A DNA stretch of 64,000 nt from Methylophilus sp. 14 (GTDB lineage Bacteria; Pseudomonadota; Gammaproteobacteria; Burkholderiales; Methylophilaceae). Below the pieces are notes generated by a model. The model ran no database searches. It was given only the letters and a program-made list of their open reading frames with translations, and was not told the DNA's origin. The stretch lies in NCBI RefSeq assembly GCF_015354345.1, contig NZ_JADKYS010000001.1, forward strand, positions 310,001-374,000. Reading direction: 5' to 3'. How positions within the stretch are numbered: position 1 is the stretch's first letter; each line of letters starts with the position of its first letter. This document shows, in pieces, positions 37,062 to 47,938 of the stretch. A program made the translations under genes and the position numbers.

Positions 37062-38684
37062 ATGGATACTTCAGCGGCTACTCACTCGACGCTATTACAG
37101 AGTGCGTCTAAACCTAATCTTGATAAGAAGTCTGGTGCGCTAACCATTGCAGTCTTCGTCGGTTTGCTGCTCATGGGGCTGGTGTATACCAGCTTCAGCC
37201 TGATGCATGATGTGACGGATACCGGCGCGCAAACGATCACCTGGTTGCCATTTATTTTGCTGGGTGTGGCGCTGGTGATTGCGCTCGCCTTTGAGTTTGT
37301 GAATGGCTTTCATGATACGGCGAATGCCGTTGCGACCGTTATTTACACCCATTCGCTGCCTGCAAACTTCGCAGTGATCTGGTCAGGCACGTTTAACTTC
37401 CTGGGCGTGTTAGTGTCTAGCGGCGCGGTGGCTTTCGGCATTATTTCCTTATTGCCGGTGGAGCTCATTTTGCAAGTAGGTTCTGGCGCAGGCTTTGCCA
37501 TGGTGTTTGCCTTGCTGATCGCCGCCATTTTGTGGAATTTAGGCACCTGGCTGCTGGGGTTGCCAGCCTCTTCCTCACACACCTTGATTGGCTCGATTAT
37601 CGGCGTTGGCGTTGCCAATGCGCTGATGCATGGCCGTGATGGCACCAGCGGGGTCGATTGGGCGCAAGCGACAAAAATCGGTTACTCCTTGTTACTTTCA
37701 CCTTTGATTGGTTTTTTCTTCGCGGCATTGTTATTGCTGGCGCTCAAAGCCTTGGTCAAAAGCAAAGAGCTGTACCATGAGCCCAAAGGCAATAAACCGC
37801 CGCCATTGTGGATACGCGGTTTGCTCATCCTGACCTGTACCGGCGTGTCGTTTGCGCATGGCTCCAATGATGGCCAAAAAGGCATGGGCCTCATTATGCT
37901 GATACTGGTGGGGACGGTGCCCATGGCCTACGCCTTAAACCGTGCCATGCCAGTGGACCAAATGACGCAGTTTGTTGCCGTGGCGCAAGTCACCCAGCAA
38001 TCACTGGAACACAACACGCGTTTAACGCCGCCTGCCAGCTACGAAGCTGCACGTCATGTGCTGACTGAGTATGTGCGCACCAAGGCAGTGACGCCTGACG
38101 TGGTGCCTGCCTTGGCTGCCATGACCGGTAGCATAGGCGAACAAGTGAAGTCGCATGGGACCTTTGCTGAAGTGCCTGCCGAGCAGGTGGGCAACGTGCG
38201 TAACGATATGTACCTGGTGTCTGAGGCCATCCGCTTTCTGGGCAAGGATGAGAGCGTCAAGTTTGACGCGGATACCAAAGCCAATGTCACTGCGTTTAAA
38301 AAGGAAATTGATGGCGCAACCAAGTTTATTCCTTTATGGGTGAAAGTAGCGGTCGCGATTGCGCTTGGCCTGGGCACCATGGTGGGCTGGAAACGTATTG
38401 TGGTGACGGTTGGCGAGAAGATTGGTAAGACTCACCTGACTTATGGCCAGGGTGCCTCGGCCGAGCTGGTGGCCATGACCATGATAGGTGCCGCGGATAT
38501 GTATGGCTTACCGGTTTCTACCACCCATGTGTTGTCATCAGGGGTGGCAGGGACCATGGCCGCAAACAAGTCCGGTCTGCAAATGTCCACCATCCGTAAT
38601 CTGCTAATGGCCTGGGTGCTGACCTTGCCTATGGCGATGGTGTTATCAGGCAGTTTGTACTGGCTGTTCACCCATTTGTTTTAA
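37062..38684 (+). CDS. pit: PiT-family inorganic phosphate transporter
   Basis: This is a membrane transporter of 540 residues that takes up phosphate, or metal-phosphate, with protons. PiT signatures are in the first half (EFVNGFHDTANAVATVIYT, then GLPASSSHTLIGSIIG) and in the second (GSNDGQKGMGLIMLI, then GLPVSTTHVLSSGVAG). About eleven membrane segments are interrupted by a hydrophilic loop at about residues 300-420. GGAG at 37052 supports ATG 37062; a TTG one codon earlier is in frame. The divergent neighbour is ppk2. Confidence 0.93.
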   Translation: MDTSAATHSTLLQSASKPNLDKKSGALTIAVFVGLLLMGLVYTSFSLMHDVTDTGAQTITWLPFILLGVALVIALAFEFVNGFHDTANAVATVIYTHSLPANFAVIWSGTFNFLGVLVSSGAVAFGIISLLPVELILQVGSGAGFAMVFALLIAAILWNLGTWLLGLPASSSHTLIGSIIGVGVANALMHGRDGTSGVDWAQATKIGYSLLLSPLIGFFFAALLLLALKALVKSKELYHEPKGNKPPPLWIRGLLILTCTGVSFAHGSNDGQKGMGLIMLILVGTVPMAYALNRAMPVDQMTQFVAVAQVTQQSLEHNTRLTPPASYEAARHVLTEYVRTKAVTPDVVPALAAMTGSIGEQVKSHGTFAEVPAEQVGNVRNDMYLVSEAIRFLGKDESVKFDADTKANVTAFKKEIDGATKFIPLWVKVAVAIALGLGTMVGWKRIVVTVGEKIGKTHLTYGQGASAELVAMTMIGAADMYGLPVSTTHVLSSGVAGTMAANKSGLQMSTIRNLLMAWVLTLPMAMVLSGSLYWLFTHLF

Positions 38685-38727
38685 AGTGCTTAGATTTGTA
38701 GAGTGCTTAGGTTGAGATCAGGGGCAT

Positions 38728-38764
38728 GACAAAAGAAATGTGCAAACGCTACATTTCTTTTGTC
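38728..38764. terminator. 14-bp perfect inverted repeat between convergent genes
   Basis: GACAAAAGAAATGT (38728-38741) and ACATTTCTTTTGTC (38751-38764) flank a 9-nt loop. The A/T-rich arms give a T-rich end in both directions, suggesting a shared terminator for pit and the MarR-type gene. Confidence 0.65.
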
Positions 38765-38817
38765 TAGATAAAGCTGGTTACGCTGGTGACTGCTGCGGAG
38801 CTACGCAGGACTAAGGG

Positions 38818-39255
38818 CTAGTCCGGAATTTTAGCCGTGACATGTTTAGTCAGCGCATTTAAGGTTTTATTGAGGTTATCAAACGCGGTGTCGTTGAGCC
38901 CGGTGTCGCAGGCGACCCGTTTTTGAACATCTGACAATTTGCTGCGTAAGGCCTGGCCCTCTTCGGTCAGGCTGACAATTACCACGCGCTCATCATCTTT
39001 CTGGCGTGTGCGTTTGGTCAGTTTTTTCACTTCCAGGCGTTTGACCACCGGTGTAATGGTGGCTGGTTCCAGCATCAGTTTTTCGGCGATTTGTTTAATG
39101 GACAATTGCTTGTATTGCCAGAGTGCAACCAATACCAGATATTGCGGATAAGTCAGGTTCAGTTTGTCCAGATCGGGCTTGTAAGAGCGCAGCAAGGCAT
39201 GGGTTGCCGAGTAGAGCGAAAAGCACAATTGGTTTTCCAGATAGAGGTTAGGCAT
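38818..39255 (-). CDS. MarR/OhrR-family transcription regulator
   Basis: The protein has 145 residues from ATG 39255. The N-terminus LENQLCFSLYSATHALLRSY, with a cysteine in LCF-LYSA, matches OhrR, where this Cys senses organic peroxides. YPQYLVLVALWQ, the recognition helix region PATITPVVKRLE and the wing KDDERVVIVSLTEEG follow. The frame is open to an ATG at 39291, but family length favours 39255. No ohr gene is adjacent, so the target is unknown. It may be autoregulated; its upstream region holds the short AT-rich repeat ATTAATCATTA. Confidence 0.83.
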   Translation of the reverse strand: MPNLYLENQLCFSLYSATHALLRSYKPDLDKLNLTYPQYLVLVALWQYKQLSIKQIAEKLMLEPATITPVVKRLEVKKLTKRTRQKDDERVVIVSLTEEGQALRSKLSDVQKRVACDTGLNDTAFDNLNKTLNALTKHVTAKIPD

Positions 39256-39534
39256 GAGCTTAAAAATTATATTGTCATTAATAGGAATCATTAATCATTA
39301 CAGCATCAATTGTGTTGAGTGTCTATAGGTGTTTTGTAGGAGAAACACTGGTTTTATATAAGATATGAGACATTCAGCGATAAAAGTGGTTGTTTGCAGC
39401 CAATCGCAGGCAGAAAGACCCTGCTAAGAGGCGGGGAATAGCCATTTGTTGGCATGGCAGAGAATAGATGAAAATGCGCTAAAATGAGCAGGTTTTCCCG
39501 CCTGATAGCTGTGCAGTAGAAAGCCTTTTGCGTC

Positions 39535-40926
39535 ATGTTGCCATCCGTTACTTTTCTTGACCTCGAAACCACCGGGGCCACCCCTTTACGTGACCGTATC
39601 ACCGAAATTGCGCTGGTACGTTTTGATCATGGCGTGGAAACCCTGCGCTGGCAAACCTTGGTCAACCCGCAACAGCCCATCCCGCCGTTTATTCAATCAT
39701 TGACCGGTATTAACGATAGCATGGTGGCCGATGCGCCCCTGTTTGCCGAGGTCGCGGACAAGCTGTTGGCGTTTCTGGAAGGCTCGGTGCTGGCTGCGCA
39801 CAATGTGCGTTTTGACCATGGCTTTTTAAAGTCCGAATTCAAGCGGCTGGGCATCACCTTGCGGCAAAAGGTGTTATGTACGGTCAAGCTCTCGCGCCTG
39901 TTATACCCGCAACATTACAGCCATGGCATAGACGCGATTGTCGCTCGTCACCAAATTACCGGCCTGACACGGCATCGTGCCATGGGGGATGTGGAAGCGA
40001 TTTTGATCATGCTTAATGACGCCAGACGTGATCTTGGCGAAGAAGCTGTGCAGGCTGCGGCGTTGAAGCTCTTGGCCGCGCCTACGTTGCCACCACATAT
40101 TGACGCCAGCCTGGTCGGCGAGTTGCCCGAGGCGCCCGGCGTTTACCTGTTTTATGGCGAGAACGACTTACCTTTATATATAGGCAAAAGTGTGAATCTG
40201 CGCGCCCGCGTGCTATCGCATTTCAGTAGTGACCACGCCTCCACCAAAGAAATGCGCATGACGCAGGAAATGAAGCGCTTTGAATGGATCCCCGCCGCCG
40301 GTGAGTTTAGTGCCTTGTTACTTGAGTCGCGCCTAGTGAAAGAGCGTATGCCCATTTACAACCGGCAACTGCGGCGTGAGCGCCAGTTGTGCAGTTGGCA
40401 GTTGGTGGCTGGCGCACAACCTATCGTCAGGCTGGTCAATGAAGATGAGATTGACCCCAGCCAGATGGATCATTTGTTTGGCACGTTTAGAAGCAAGCGG
40501 CAGGCAGTTGAGACCTTGCGTAAAATCGCCGACCTCAGCCATTTGTGCGCGAAAGCCCTTGGCCTGGAAAGTGGTCGTGCCGGGCCGTGTTTTGCCTATC
40601 AGCTTAAGCGCTGCAAAGGCGTCTGTTGCGGGCAGGAACCGCCTGAAATACATGCTTTGCGGGTACAGCAGGCACTGATGGCACATAAACTCAAAGCCTG
40701 GCCCTATCGCGGCAAGATAGGCATCGAAGAATATAACCTCGAAAATGATTTACGCCAGATTCACGTGTTTGAACATTGGGTGTATTTAGGCGTGGCGGAG
40801 GATGACGACAGTTTGCAGGCCTTGCGCGCGCAAAAAACAGCGCTCAAGTTTGACCTCGATAGCTACAAGTTACTGTTGAAGATGCTGTCGCAGAAAAAGA
40901 CCCGTGTACTGGATCTGGCTGGCTAG
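39535..40926 (+). CDS. DnaQ-like exonuclease fused to a GIY-YIG nuclease domain
   Basis: The protein has 463 residues. Residues 1 to about 175 are a DEDDh exonuclease (TFLDLETTGATPLRD, AHNVRFDHGFL, and HRAMGDVEA). Residues about 195-275 are a GIY-YIG domain as in UvrC and Cho (GVYLFYGENDLPLYIGKSVNLRAR, then EFSALLLESRLVKE with the catalytic Glu). The rest resembles the UvrC-like tail (CFAYQLKRCKGVC). This fusion is known in other proteobacteria and is thought to act in DNA repair. It lies alone and converges with ccoG. Confidence 0.9.
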   Translation: MLPSVTFLDLETTGATPLRDRITEIALVRFDHGVETLRWQTLVNPQQPIPPFIQSLTGINDSMVADAPLFAEVADKLLAFLEGSVLAAHNVRFDHGFLKSEFKRLGITLRQKVLCTVKLSRLLYPQHYSHGIDAIVARHQITGLTRHRAMGDVEAILIMLNDARRDLGEEAVQAAALKLLAAPTLPPHIDASLVGELPEAPGVYLFYGENDLPLYIGKSVNLRARVLSHFSSDHASTKEMRMTQEMKRFEWIPAAGEFSALLLESRLVKERMPIYNRQLRRERQLCSWQLVAGAQPIVRLVNEDEIDPSQMDHLFGTFRSKRQAVETLRKIADLSHLCAKALGLESGRAGPCFAYQLKRCKGVCCGQEPPEIHALRVQQALMAHKLKAWPYRGKIGIEEYNLENDLRQIHVFEHWVYLGVAEDDDSLQALRAQKTALKFDLDSYKLLLKMLSQKKTRVLDLAG

Positions 40927-40972
40927 GAAAGCAATCGCCAGCCGGGTACACGGGCAAGGGGTAGGGTGAGTG

Positions 40973-42382
40973 TCAGGGCAGGTAGAAGGTGCTATTGGTG
41001 GCTACCTGTTCACCGTTCGAGAGCGCGGTCACCTCGATCAGGATGCGATGGCTGCCTTGCAGGTCACTCGCAGGCACAGACAGGCTCAACGGCACCAGTA
41101 TTTCCTCGGTAGGCGCTGCTGTGAGTATCTGCTCACTTTCCACGCGCAAGCCGTCTATGCCGCTGGCACGTATCTGGTAACGCTGATTGTGTTCGGTCGC
41201 ATTGGTCAGGTGTAACTGGTAAGGATTTTCAATGCCATGGCCGGTTTCGCGGTACATGATATTGCGGTCACGCATGATGTCGACCTTGAAATCAGGTTTA
41301 TGCAACAGCCCGTAGCCTAACCAGGCCGTCATCAATACAAACAGCCCGCTATAAATTAGCACGCGTGGCCGTAGCAGGTGCTGCCGCAGCTTATGTTGCC
41401 CGCTCAGGCCCGCCGCCGAAAAGCGGATCAGGTCGCGCGGGTATTGCATCTTGTCCATGACGTCATTACAGGCATCAATACACAGGCCGCAGCTGATGCA
41501 CTCGTATTGCAAGCCATTGCGGATATCAATGCCAACCGGGCAGACCTGCACGCAGATGTTGCAGTCTATGCACGATCCCAGACCATCGGCCTGGTAATCC
41601 TGGTTTTTGCTGCGGCCACCGCGTGGTTCGCCGCGCGCGCTGTCGTAAGCGACGATCAAAGTATGGTTGTCAAACATCGCACTTTGAAAACGCGCATAGG
41701 GGCACATGTGCTTGCACACTTGTTCGCGCAAAAAGCCAGCGTTGCCATAGGTGGCCAGGCCGTAAAAGCCTAACCAGAAGCAGGACCAGCCACCCATTTG
41801 CCATTGCAGCATATCGCTGAATAATTCGCGTATCGGCGTGAAGTAACCGACAAACGTAAAGCCGGTGACGAGTGAGAAGGCCAGCCAGGCAGAGTGCTTG
41901 CTCACTTTGATACCGGTTTTGCGTACGCCCCAAGGTTGGCTATCCAGTTTTTGCCTGGCCATACGGTCACCTTCTATCGTGCGTTCCATCCATAAAAAGA
42001 GCTCGGTATACACTGATTGCGGGCAAGAGAAGCCACACCACAGGCGGCCTGCGACGGCGGTAAATAAAAACAGGCCCAGGGCGCTGATGATGAGCAGCAA
42101 TGCGAGGTAAAACAAATCTTGTGGAAAAATCACCAGGCCAAACAGGTAAAAGCGGTGCGTGTCGATATCCAGCAGCAAGGCCTGTCGGCCGCCGTATTGC
42201 AGCCAGGGCATGCCGTAAAACACTAATTGTGTCAGCCAGATCATGAGCCAGCGCCAGTTTTTGAAATAACCGCTGACCGAGCGCGGATAGACCTTGGGTG
42301 TTTTTTGGTAAAGCGAAATGGTTTGCCCGGCGACCGGCGCTGCCACAATCGGGATCACGGGTTTACTGCGTGAGGATGTCAT
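40973..42382 (-). CDS. ccoG: cytochrome c oxidase accessory protein CcoG
   Basis: CcoG (RdxA/FixG) is a membrane iron-sulfur protein that helps assemble the copper centre of cbb3-type oxidases. The protein has 469 residues from ATG 42382. It has five or so membrane segments, GRLWCGFSCPQSVYTELF, CKHMCPYARFQS and two 4Fe-4S motifs CIDCNICVQVCP and CISCGLCIDACN. A C-terminal periplasmic Ig-like domain is typical. No ccoNOPQ or ccoS genes are seen near it, so the oxidase must be encoded elsewhere. The frame begins earlier at 42400, without support. Confidence 0.93.
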   Translation of the reverse strand: MTSSRSKPVIPIVAAPVAGQTISLYQKTPKVYPRSVSGYFKNWRWLMIWLTQLVFYGMPWLQYGGRQALLLDIDTHRFYLFGLVIFPQDLFYLALLLIISALGLFLFTAVAGRLWCGFSCPQSVYTELFLWMERTIEGDRMARQKLDSQPWGVRKTGIKVSKHSAWLAFSLVTGFTFVGYFTPIRELFSDMLQWQMGGWSCFWLGFYGLATYGNAGFLREQVCKHMCPYARFQSAMFDNHTLIVAYDSARGEPRGGRSKNQDYQADGLGSCIDCNICVQVCPVGIDIRNGLQYECISCGLCIDACNDVMDKMQYPRDLIRFSAAGLSGQHKLRQHLLRPRVLIYSGLFVLMTAWLGYGLLHKPDFKVDIMRDRNIMYRETGHGIENPYQLHLTNATEHNQRYQIRASGIDGLRVESEQILTAAPTEEILVPLSLSVPASDLQGSHRILIEVTALSNGEQVATNSTFYLP

Positions 42383-42484
42383 CAAAGCACTCAATATCAA
42401 TAAGACGAGCGCAGTGTAAAAGAAGGTGTGATTTTAAAACAGATTCAGTTTGTGGTTAAAAAACCATATCAGATTTGTGAGGAC

Positions 42485-43894
42485 TTACGCATGCCTGATG
42501 AATTGCCCCAGACGTTCAATCGCCTGCAAATGCACATGGTTAACGCTATGCCCGTAATTCAGCCTGATATAGCTGGCGTATTGCTGCTGCGATGAAAACA
42601 TATGACCGGGCGCCAGGCTGATGTTTTCGGCAATGGCTTGTTGAAACAGTTGCAAGCTATCGCATTGTTCCGGCAGTTGTAGCCATAAGAAGTAGCCGCC
42701 TTGCGGCAATGTAAAGCGTACTTGTGGCGGCAGGTGCTGGTGAATCGCCTGCGAGAATTGCAGTTGCTGCAACATGAGCTGGTGCCGTAGCTGGCGCAAG
42801 TGTTTGTCATAGCCGCCTTTGGCCAGGTAACTCGCCAGTGCCAGTTGCGCCGGAATCGATGTCGCCAGGGTGGTGGATATTTTTAAGCGGGTAATTTTTT
42901 CGGCAAAGCGTCCGGCCGAGACCCAGCCGACCCGGTAGCCTGGCGCCAGCGCTTTTGAGAATGAACTGCAATGCATCACCCAGCCTTCCTGGTCCCAGGT
43001 GTTGGCTGGTAGGGGGCGCTCTTTGCCAAAATATAACTCGCGGTACACATCATCTTCTATCATCGGCAGTTGGTAGCGGGTGATCAGTGCCACCAATGCC
43101 TGTTTTTTGTCTGTGGGCATCAGGCTGCCGATTGGATTCTGGAAGTTGGTCATTAACCAGCACGCTTTGGGTTTGTGCTGAATAATGGCACGCTCCAGTG
43201 CTGCCAGGTCTATGCCTTGTTCAGGATGGCTAGGCACTTCAATCGCGCGCAGGCCCATGCGCTCAATGGCCTGCAACGCGGCATAAAAACTGGGCGATTC
43301 GATAATGACGCTATCACCAGGCTGGGTCACGGCGGCCAGGCACAGGTTAAGCGCCTCCAGTGCGCCATTGGTAATCACAATATCACTGAGGTCGGTGGGC
43401 TTGCCATCCAACTGGTAGCGCAAGGCAATCTGGCGTCGCAGCGCGATATCGCCCTGACCAATGTCGCTGACCGTATCCTGTGGTTGCATGCGGCGCACGG
43501 TGCTGGCCATATGATCGGCCAGTTTTGACAGCGGAAATAACAGCGGGCTGGGAAAGGCGGAGCCGAACGGAATCTGCTGCGGGTCTTTGATGCGCTCAAG
43601 CAGGTTGAATACCAGGTCGCTGACTTGCAGCGTGGTCGGTGTGCCTTCGTCGCTGGCGGTGTGCGGTAGCAGGCGCTCGCTACGCAGCGGCCCGGCGACG
43701 TAATAGCCGGAGCGTGGGCGCGTCACAATCAGGCCACGTGCTTCCAATAGATAATAGGCCTGAAATACGGTAGACGCGTTGACCTGCTTGCTGGTCTGAA
43801 TCTGGCGGATAGAGGGCAGTTTGTCGCCGCGTTTGAGCAGGCCTTGCTGAATCGCGCTGGCAATCTCTTCGGCGATGATTTCGTATTTTTTCAC
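42485..43894 (-). CDS. MocR-type GntR/aminotransferase regulator
   Basis: The protein has 469 residues. The N-terminal 70 or so are a GntR winged helix (GLLKRGDKLPSIRQIQ, then VNASTVFQAYYLLEARG). The rest is a fold-type I aminotransferase domain with TNFQNPIGSL and the PLP lysine in SSFSKALAPGYRVGW. MocR proteins are transcription regulators that bind PLP or an amino-acid-PLP adduct. The target is commonly a neighbouring gene or PLP metabolism, but none is evident here. Its upstream neighbour is the divergent small gene at 44010. Confidence 0.9.
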   Translation of the reverse strand: MKKYEIIAEEIASAIQQGLLKRGDKLPSIRQIQTSKQVNASTVFQAYYLLEARGLIVTRPRSGYYVAGPLRSERLLPHTASDEGTPTTLQVSDLVFNLLERIKDPQQIPFGSAFPSPLLFPLSKLADHMASTVRRMQPQDTVSDIGQGDIALRRQIALRYQLDGKPTDLSDIVITNGALEALNLCLAAVTQPGDSVIIESPSFYAALQAIERMGLRAIEVPSHPEQGIDLAALERAIIQHKPKACWLMTNFQNPIGSLMPTDKKQALVALITRYQLPMIEDDVYRELYFGKERPLPANTWDQEGWVMHCSSFSKALAPGYRVGWVSAGRFAEKITRLKISTTLATSIPAQLALASYLAKGGYDKHLRQLRHQLMLQQLQFSQAIHQHLPPQVRFTLPQGGYFLWLQLPEQCDSLQLFQQAIAENISLAPGHMFSSQQQYASYIRLNYGHSVNHVHLQAIERLGQFIRHA

Positions 43895-44009
43895 AACTGG
43901 CCCTGCCGCCGTTAAGCCGCTAATCTGATATGGTTAATTTAATCTAAACTGCAGCTGTTCGGCAATGCCTGGCAGCGATAAGCTGCAACTTTTGTTAAAA
44001 AGGCGAGTG

Positions 44010-44354
44010 ATGCAAGTCTCAGAATTGCTGGCGTCAGCGGTAAAAAGCGTGACGCAGCAGAATAAAAAACAGTATGCATTGACCCTGCATGATGGACAGG
44101 CCTTGCAACTACGGGTCACGGACATGTTTAACGTGCACTTGTTGCAGCAGGACTATCCACTTGCCTGCGTACACTTTCAACCGTTGAGCTCATTGAATAA
44201 TATTGAAATGCAGCCGATGTACCGTGTGGCTTCGTTGCGCACGGCGGCGGGCGAGGACACGCAGCTGTCTGCCGAATTGCTGGAGTGTGTCTTTGCGGTC
44301 TATCGGTATTACACCAATGGCAGTATCCGCCCCTGGCGAAGCGCGGTAAAATAG
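44010..44354 (+). CDS. hypothetical protein of 114 residues
   Basis: It starts MQVSELLASAVKSVTQQNKK at ATG 44010, with AAAGGCGAG upstream; an open frame from 43965 adds 15 residues but lacks such a site. The protein is soluble and shows no signal peptide, membrane segment or motif I know. It is divergent from the MocR gene and could be its target (inference). It ends 135 bp before rplU. Confidence 0.55.
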   Translation: MQVSELLASAVKSVTQQNKKQYALTLHDGQALQLRVTDMFNVHLLQQDYPLACVHFQPLSSLNNIEMQPMYRVASLRTAAGEDTQLSAELLECVFAVYRYYTNGSIRPWRSAVK

Positions 44355-44424
44355 CGCTTTTAGCGGCAAAAAAGGCAGCCAAACCAGCGGTCTGGCTGGA
44401 CATGAAAAACATGCGCAAATATAT

Positions 44425-44452
44425 TTGCATTCTGCAATAAATTGCGTATAAT
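44425..44452 (+). promoter_or_regulatory. promoter of rplU-rpmA
   Basis: TTGCAT (44425-44430) and a perfect TATAAT (44447-44452) with a 16-bp spacer lie 38 bp before rplU. Confidence 0.75.
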
Positions 44453-44489
44453 TGCGGGTTCTTTAAAAGGCGACGTTTAAGGCATCATT

Positions 44490-44804
44490 ATGTACGCAGT
44501 GATTAAAACAGGTGGCAAACAGTACAAAGTAGCCGCTGGTGACAAATTAAAAGTAGAAAAATTGGTTGGTGACGTTGGTTCTACTGTTGTAATCGACAAA
44601 GTGTTGTTGATTGCTAACGGCGAGTCAACCACGATTGGTGCACCTTTGGTTGCTGGTGCTAAAGTGAGTGCTACCGTGGTATCACACGGCCGTGGTGACA
44701 AGGTGATGATTTTCAAAATGCGTCGTCGTAAGCACTACCGCAAGACTCAAGGTCATCGTCAGAGCTACACAGAAATTCAAATCGACACTATTTCAGCAAA
44801 ATAA
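44490..44804 (+). CDS. rplU: 50S ribosomal protein L21
   Basis: This 104-residue protein of the large ribosomal subunit binds 23S rRNA. It starts [20 protein letters not shown] and has [16 protein letters not shown] near the end, both typical of L21. It is full length. It is first in the conserved order rplU-rpmA-obgE. Confidence 0.98.
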   Translation: MYAVIKTGGKQYKVAAGDKLKVEKLVGDVGSTVVIDKVLLIANGESTTIGAPLVAGAKVSATVVSHGRGDKVMIFKMRRRKHYRKTQGHRQSYTEIQIDTISAK

Positions 44805-44851
44805 GCACGTTCTGCTTGAGTAGAGCAGATTGCTAGAATAAGGAATCAAAC

Positions 44852-45109
44852 ATGGCACACAAAAAAGCAGGCGGTAGTTCACGTAACGGTCGCGACTCAC
44901 AAGCCAAACGCCTGGGCGTTAAAGCTTTCGGTGAAACAGTAGTTAACGCTGGCAGCATCATCGTTCGCCAACGTGGTACTAGAATGCATGCTGGCGAAAA
45001 CGTCGGTATGGGCAAAGACCACACACTGTATGCATTGGTAGAAGGCAAAGTTAAATTTGCAATCAAAGGCGCGTTGAAGCGTCATACCGTGAGCATCGAA
45101 GCGGTTTAA
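44852..45109 (+). CDS. rpmA: 50S ribosomal protein L27
   Basis: This 85-residue large-subunit protein near the peptidyl-transferase centre has the standard N-terminus [20 protein letters not shown] and the motif [20 protein letters not shown]. It follows rplU by 47 bp and is followed by a strong terminator. Confidence 0.98.
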   Translation: MAHKKAGGSSRNGRDSQAKRLGVKAFGETVVNAGSIIVRQRGTRMHAGENVGMGKDHTLYALVEGKVKFAIKGALKRHTVSIEAV

Positions 45110-45123
45110 TCAAAGTATTATGT

Positions 45124-45153
45124 AAAAAGCCCTGTCGCTTGACGGGGCTTTTT
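45124..45153 (+). terminator. terminator after rpmA
   Basis: AAAAAGCCCTGTC and GACGGGGCTTTTT pair around GCTT and end in T residues, 14 bp after the rpmA stop. obgE starts 75 bp further on, so it is separately transcribed or reached by read-through. Confidence 0.85.
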
Positions 45154-45224
45154 ACTTTATAGTTCGCAGATTGCATGCAGCCTTGTTCACCATAACGCAG
45201 CCATGCGCTTAAAAGGCAAATTGA

Positions 45225-46280
<1,056 letters not shown>

Positions 46281-46285
46281 GTTTT

Positions 46286-47407
46286 ATGAGCGTTTCACTC
46301 ATACAAGATAGCAAAACCCTGATTGTGAAGGTCGGCTCCAGCCTAGTGACCAATAATGGCCAGGGCCTGGATAAAACCGCGATTGCGGCCTGGGCGCAGC
46401 AAATCAGTGCGCTGGTCAAACAGGGCAAGCAAGTGGTGCTGGTGTCTAGCGGAGCGGTCGCTGAAGGCATGCAACGCCTGGGCTGGAAAAAGCGTCCGGT
46501 AGAAGTGAATGAGCTGCAAGCTGCGGCCGCTGTCGGCCAAATGGGCTTGGTACAGATGTATGAGCAATGCTTTGCGCAGCATGGTTTGCACACGGCGCAA
46601 TTATTGCTGACGCATGAAGACCTGGCCGACCGCAAACGCTATTTGAACGCACGTACCACTTTGCGCACGCTGCTCGACTTGAACGTCATCCCCATCATTA
46701 ATGAAAACGATACCGTGGTCACCGAAGAGATTCGCTTTGGGGATAACGACACCTTGGGCGCGCTGGTCGCCAACTTGATCGAAGCCGATGCGCTGATTAT
46801 CCTCACCGACCAGCAGGGCCTGTATTCAGCAGACCCGCGCAAAGACCCCAATGCGGTGTTCATCAATTTTGAAACCGCGGGTAATCCTGAGCTGGAGAGC
46901 ATGGCAGGTGGCGCTGGCAGTGCCGTGGGTACCGGCGGCATGCTGACCAAGATTTTGGCTGCCAAACGTGCGGCTAATAGTGGCGCGCATACTGTGATCG
47001 CTTCTGGCCGTGAGCCCGAGGTGTTGATGCGCTTAAGCCTGGGTGAGGCCATAGGCACGCATCTAAAAGCAGGCAAAATGAAAACGCTGGCGAAAAAGCA
47101 GTGGCTGGCTGATCATTTGCGTGTGGGTGGCAAACTGGTGCTGGATGATGGCGCCGTCAATGTGCTGAGCAAAGATGGCAAGAGTCTGTTGCCGATCGGT
47201 GTGGTGGATGTGCTTGGCCAGTTTGAGCGCGGTGATGTGGTTGCCTGCGTGGATGCACAAGGGAAAGAGTGGGCGCGTGGCATAGTCAATTACAATGCTA
47301 ATGAAGTGCGCAGAATCAAGCGTAAACCCAGCAACGAGATTGAAAGCGTGCTGGGCTATGTAGAAGAAAAAGAGTTGATACACAGAGATAATCTGGTATT
47401 GGTTTAA
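46286..47407 (+). CDS. proB: glutamate 5-kinase
   Basis: ProB phosphorylates glutamate as the first step of proline synthesis and is feedback inhibited by proline. The protein has 373 residues. The amino-acid kinase domain has [30 protein letters not shown] and [16 protein letters not shown] domain follows at about residues 285-365. It follows obgE with 5 bp between, an arrangement known in other proteobacteria. Confidence 0.97.
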   Translation: MSVSLIQDSKTLIVKVGSSLVTNNGQGLDKTAIAAWAQQISALVKQGKQVVLVSSGAVAEGMQRLGWKKRPVEVNELQAAAAVGQMGLVQMYEQCFAQHGLHTAQLLLTHEDLADRKRYLNARTTLRTLLDLNVIPIINENDTVVTEEIRFGDNDTLGALVANLIEADALIILTDQQGLYSADPRKDPNAVFINFETAGNPELESMAGGAGSAVGTGGMLTKILAAKRAANSGAHTVIASGREPEVLMRLSLGEAIGTHLKAGKMKTLAKKQWLADHLRVGGKLVLDDGAVNVLSKDGKSLLPIGVVDVLGQFERGDVVACVDAQGKEWARGIVNYNANEVRRIKRKPSNEIESVLGYVEEKELIHRDNLVLV

Positions 47408-47443
47408 TTGCCAACAAGACGAAGAAAGTGACAAGGCAACGTG

Positions 47444-47938
47444 ATGAGTAAACCTTTGGTAGCCATTATTATGGGGTCGGACAGCGATTGGCCGGTGATG
47501 AAAAACGCCGCGCAAATGCTGGCTGATTTTGGTGTCGCTTACGAAGCGCGCGTGGTGTCTGCGCATCGCACGCCAGACTTGATGTTCCAGTTTGCCGAAT
47601 CTGCTGCAAGCAATGGTTTCCAGGTGATTATTGCCGGTGCTGGCGGTGCTGCGCATTTGCCTGGCATGGTGGCGGCGAAAACGACTTTGCCGGTATTGGG
47701 TGTGCCTGTGCCTTCCAAGCACCTGCAAGGGCAAGACTCGTTACTGTCTATCGTGCAGATGCCTAAGGGTATCCCGGTGGCCACGTTTGCCATTGGTGAT
47801 GCGGGCGCTGCGAATGCCGGTTTGTTTGCGGTGGCGATGTTGGCGAACCAAGATGCGGTGTTGGCAGAGAAACTGGCGACTTTCCGTAAAAAACAAGCTG
47901 AAAAAGTACATGCAATGGAGTTGAGCGAAAAGCCATGA
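47444..47938 (+). CDS. purE: 5-(carboxyamino)imidazole ribonucleotide mutase
   Basis: PurE converts N5-CAIR to CAIR in purine biosynthesis. The protein of 164 residues has [39 protein letters not shown] and [20 protein letters not shown] (listed in parts). ATG 47444 follows AAGG; a GTG one codon upstream is in frame. The last four bases overlap the start of purK, giving translational coupling. Confidence 0.97.
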   Translation: MSKPLVAIIMGSDSDWPVMKNAAQMLADFGVAYEARVVSAHRTPDLMFQFAESAASNGFQVIIAGAGGAAHLPGMVAAKTTLPVLGVPVPSKHLQGQDSLLSIVQMPKGIPVATFAIGDAGAANAGLFAVAMLANQDAVLAEKLATFRKKQAEKVHAMELSEKP

